Assembly (NCBI GenBank): GCA_013396655.1
Contig: WBMV01000462.1
Coordinates: 1,017,594 to 1,081,593 of the forward strand
Reading direction: 5' to 3'
From: Campylorhamphus procurvoides
Lineage: Eukaryota > Chordata > Aves > Passeriformes > Dendrocolaptidae
Length of the DNA: 64,000 nucleotides
Shown: positions 63,345 through 64,000 of the stretch, piece by piece
Position numbering within the stretch: position 1 is the first letter of the stretch
How the letters are laid out: each line of letters begins with the position of its first letter
The notes under the pieces: model-generated
What the model was told of the DNA's origin: nothing
Database searches by the model: none
What the model saw: only the letters and a program-made list of their open reading frames with translations
Translations under genes and position numbers: made by a program

Positions 63345-63540
63345 TGTATGGATTTGTTAGGTCTGAAGGGACCCTTAGATCATCTTGTCTTGCCCTCTGT
63401 ACAGTAGTGACCGTGGAAATCCATCCAGCTTCCCTTCCGCCCTGTAATTTGTGAGCTGTGACCGTGTACACCCTGTCAAGGGAGCCAATATTTTGGATAT
63501 CTTTTACTGCAGTTCTTTTATACACCCATTCAGTGTGCTG
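63345..63540 (-). mobile_element. Old CR1/L3-like LINE remnant, antisense
   Basis: The + strand reads GGTCTGAAGGGACCCTTAGA, TCATCTTGTCTTGCCCTCTG, then CATCCAGCTTCCCTTCCGCC. This resembles the antisense 3' region of old amniote CR1/L3-type LINEs (consensus word GAAGGGACCATTAGATCATC), known for instance from turtles and crocodilians. It is much more diverged than the other copies and its edges are uncertain. Confidence 0.5.
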
Positions 63541-64000
63541 TGAGTGATGCATGTTTCAGTCACCCACGTAGCAGTAAATGTGCTGTCTGCAGAGGCAGAA
63601 CACGACTAAATTTAACATACTCCAGTCAAATCAAAGCACTTTAGGGGTATATTTAGCCACTGTTACAGGAGGAGAGGAAGGGAGGTGTTTTCTGATTCCC
63701 AAGTCTCTGGAAAGCTGCCTTGAGGATTGCTTCTCCCTGAACCCAAGCTCCTGCCTTTCTGCATGTGTAAATAGATTAATTGGCATCATGGAATTAAGCC
63801 ATGGAAAAAATGTAGCTGTGTCAGAGATCTCTATCCAATGGCACAGCCAGTGCATGCAGTGCCATCCTCTCCAGGGCTGGACTGGGCTCTTCTGGAAAGC
63901 CCAGCATGGGAACTGGTGTGCCCAGGGTTGGGAGTGTGATCCAGAGAGTGAGTTTGGAAACCTCTTGATGCTTCTAGTTAATCGTGGATTTGGGAAATTC
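63541..64000. other. End of window, intron 2, nothing recognised
   Basis: Ordinary intron up to the window end. No exon or repeat recognised. Confidence 0.5.

Larger units (their letters stand above)
27537..64000 (+). other. VAV2: VAV2 intron 2 (partial, at least 36,464 bp)
   Basis: It begins with the donor GTAAGA. I did not find the next expected VAV2 coding segment (the end of the CH domain and the acidic region) anywhere downstream, so intron 2 most likely continues beyond the window. It contains CR1 tails, simple repeats and candidate non-coding elements, and no recognised nested gene. A very short exon cannot be excluded by eye. Confidence 0.85.

Noticed and set aside
27537..64000. VAV2 coding exon 3 (end of the CH domain and acidic region)
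   Set aside because: I looked for the expected continuation after the FGK codons and saw nothing matching, so intron 2 is taken to extend past the window. A spliced alignment with a VAV2 protein would settle it.
1..64000. tRNA genes, rRNA, CRISPR arrays, phage or plasmid elements, endogenous retroviral LTR pairs
   Set aside because: None was seen on reading; the sequence is a vertebrate gene with long introns. A very small or diverged RNA gene could have been missed without a covariance search.

Overview
The window is a piece of vertebrate nuclear genome and holds the 5' end of one gene, VAV2 (guanine-nucleotide exchange factor of the VAV family), on the + strand. The 5' end of the window lies in the GC-rich 5' untranslated region. 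Coding exon 1 is 78-281 (residues 1-68) and coding exon 2 is 27420-27536 (residues 69-107). Together they encode nearly all of the N-terminal calponin-homology (CH) domain. Intron 1 is complete (27,138 bp). Intron 2 starts at 27537 and runs past the end of the window (at least 36,464 bp). The DH, PH, C1, SH3 and SH2 exons must lie downstream.

The organism is most likely a bird, possibly a songbird. The only interspersed repeats I recognise are 3' tails of CR1 LINEs, the dominant avian retroposon. I count ten clear CR1 tails, one weak one and one older CR1/L3-like remnant, in both orientations and with two different tail types. I see no mammalian SINEs or L1 and no long microsatellites. The first intron, 27 kb, seems short for a mammalian VAV2.

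Layout: 1-~720 is a CpG island spanning the 5'UTR, exon 1 and the start of intron 1. The exon 1 reading frame stays open into intron 1 up to 734 and is followed at once by two AATAAA signals. From ~750 to 27419 is intron 1, with CR1 tails at ~2.05, 11.2, 15.6, 19.4, 22.4, 23.3 and 25.4 kb, and a branch point and polypyrimidine tract just before exon 2. From 27537 to 64000 is intron 2, with CR1 tails at ~38.9, 42.5, 49.9, 53.0, possibly 54.3, and an old one at 63.4 kb. Several AT-rich blocks rich in homeodomain-like motifs look like candidate conserved non-coding elements, but only comparative alignment could establish that.

I found no second protein-coding gene, RNA gene, CRISPR array, prokaryotic feature or complete mobile element. 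Many open frames of 60-300 codons occur on both strands, but none resembles a known protein or shows exon structure; they look like chance frames in fairly GC-rich intron. I did not find an exciting undescribed system. The most testable lead is the possible premature polyadenylation site in intron 1.
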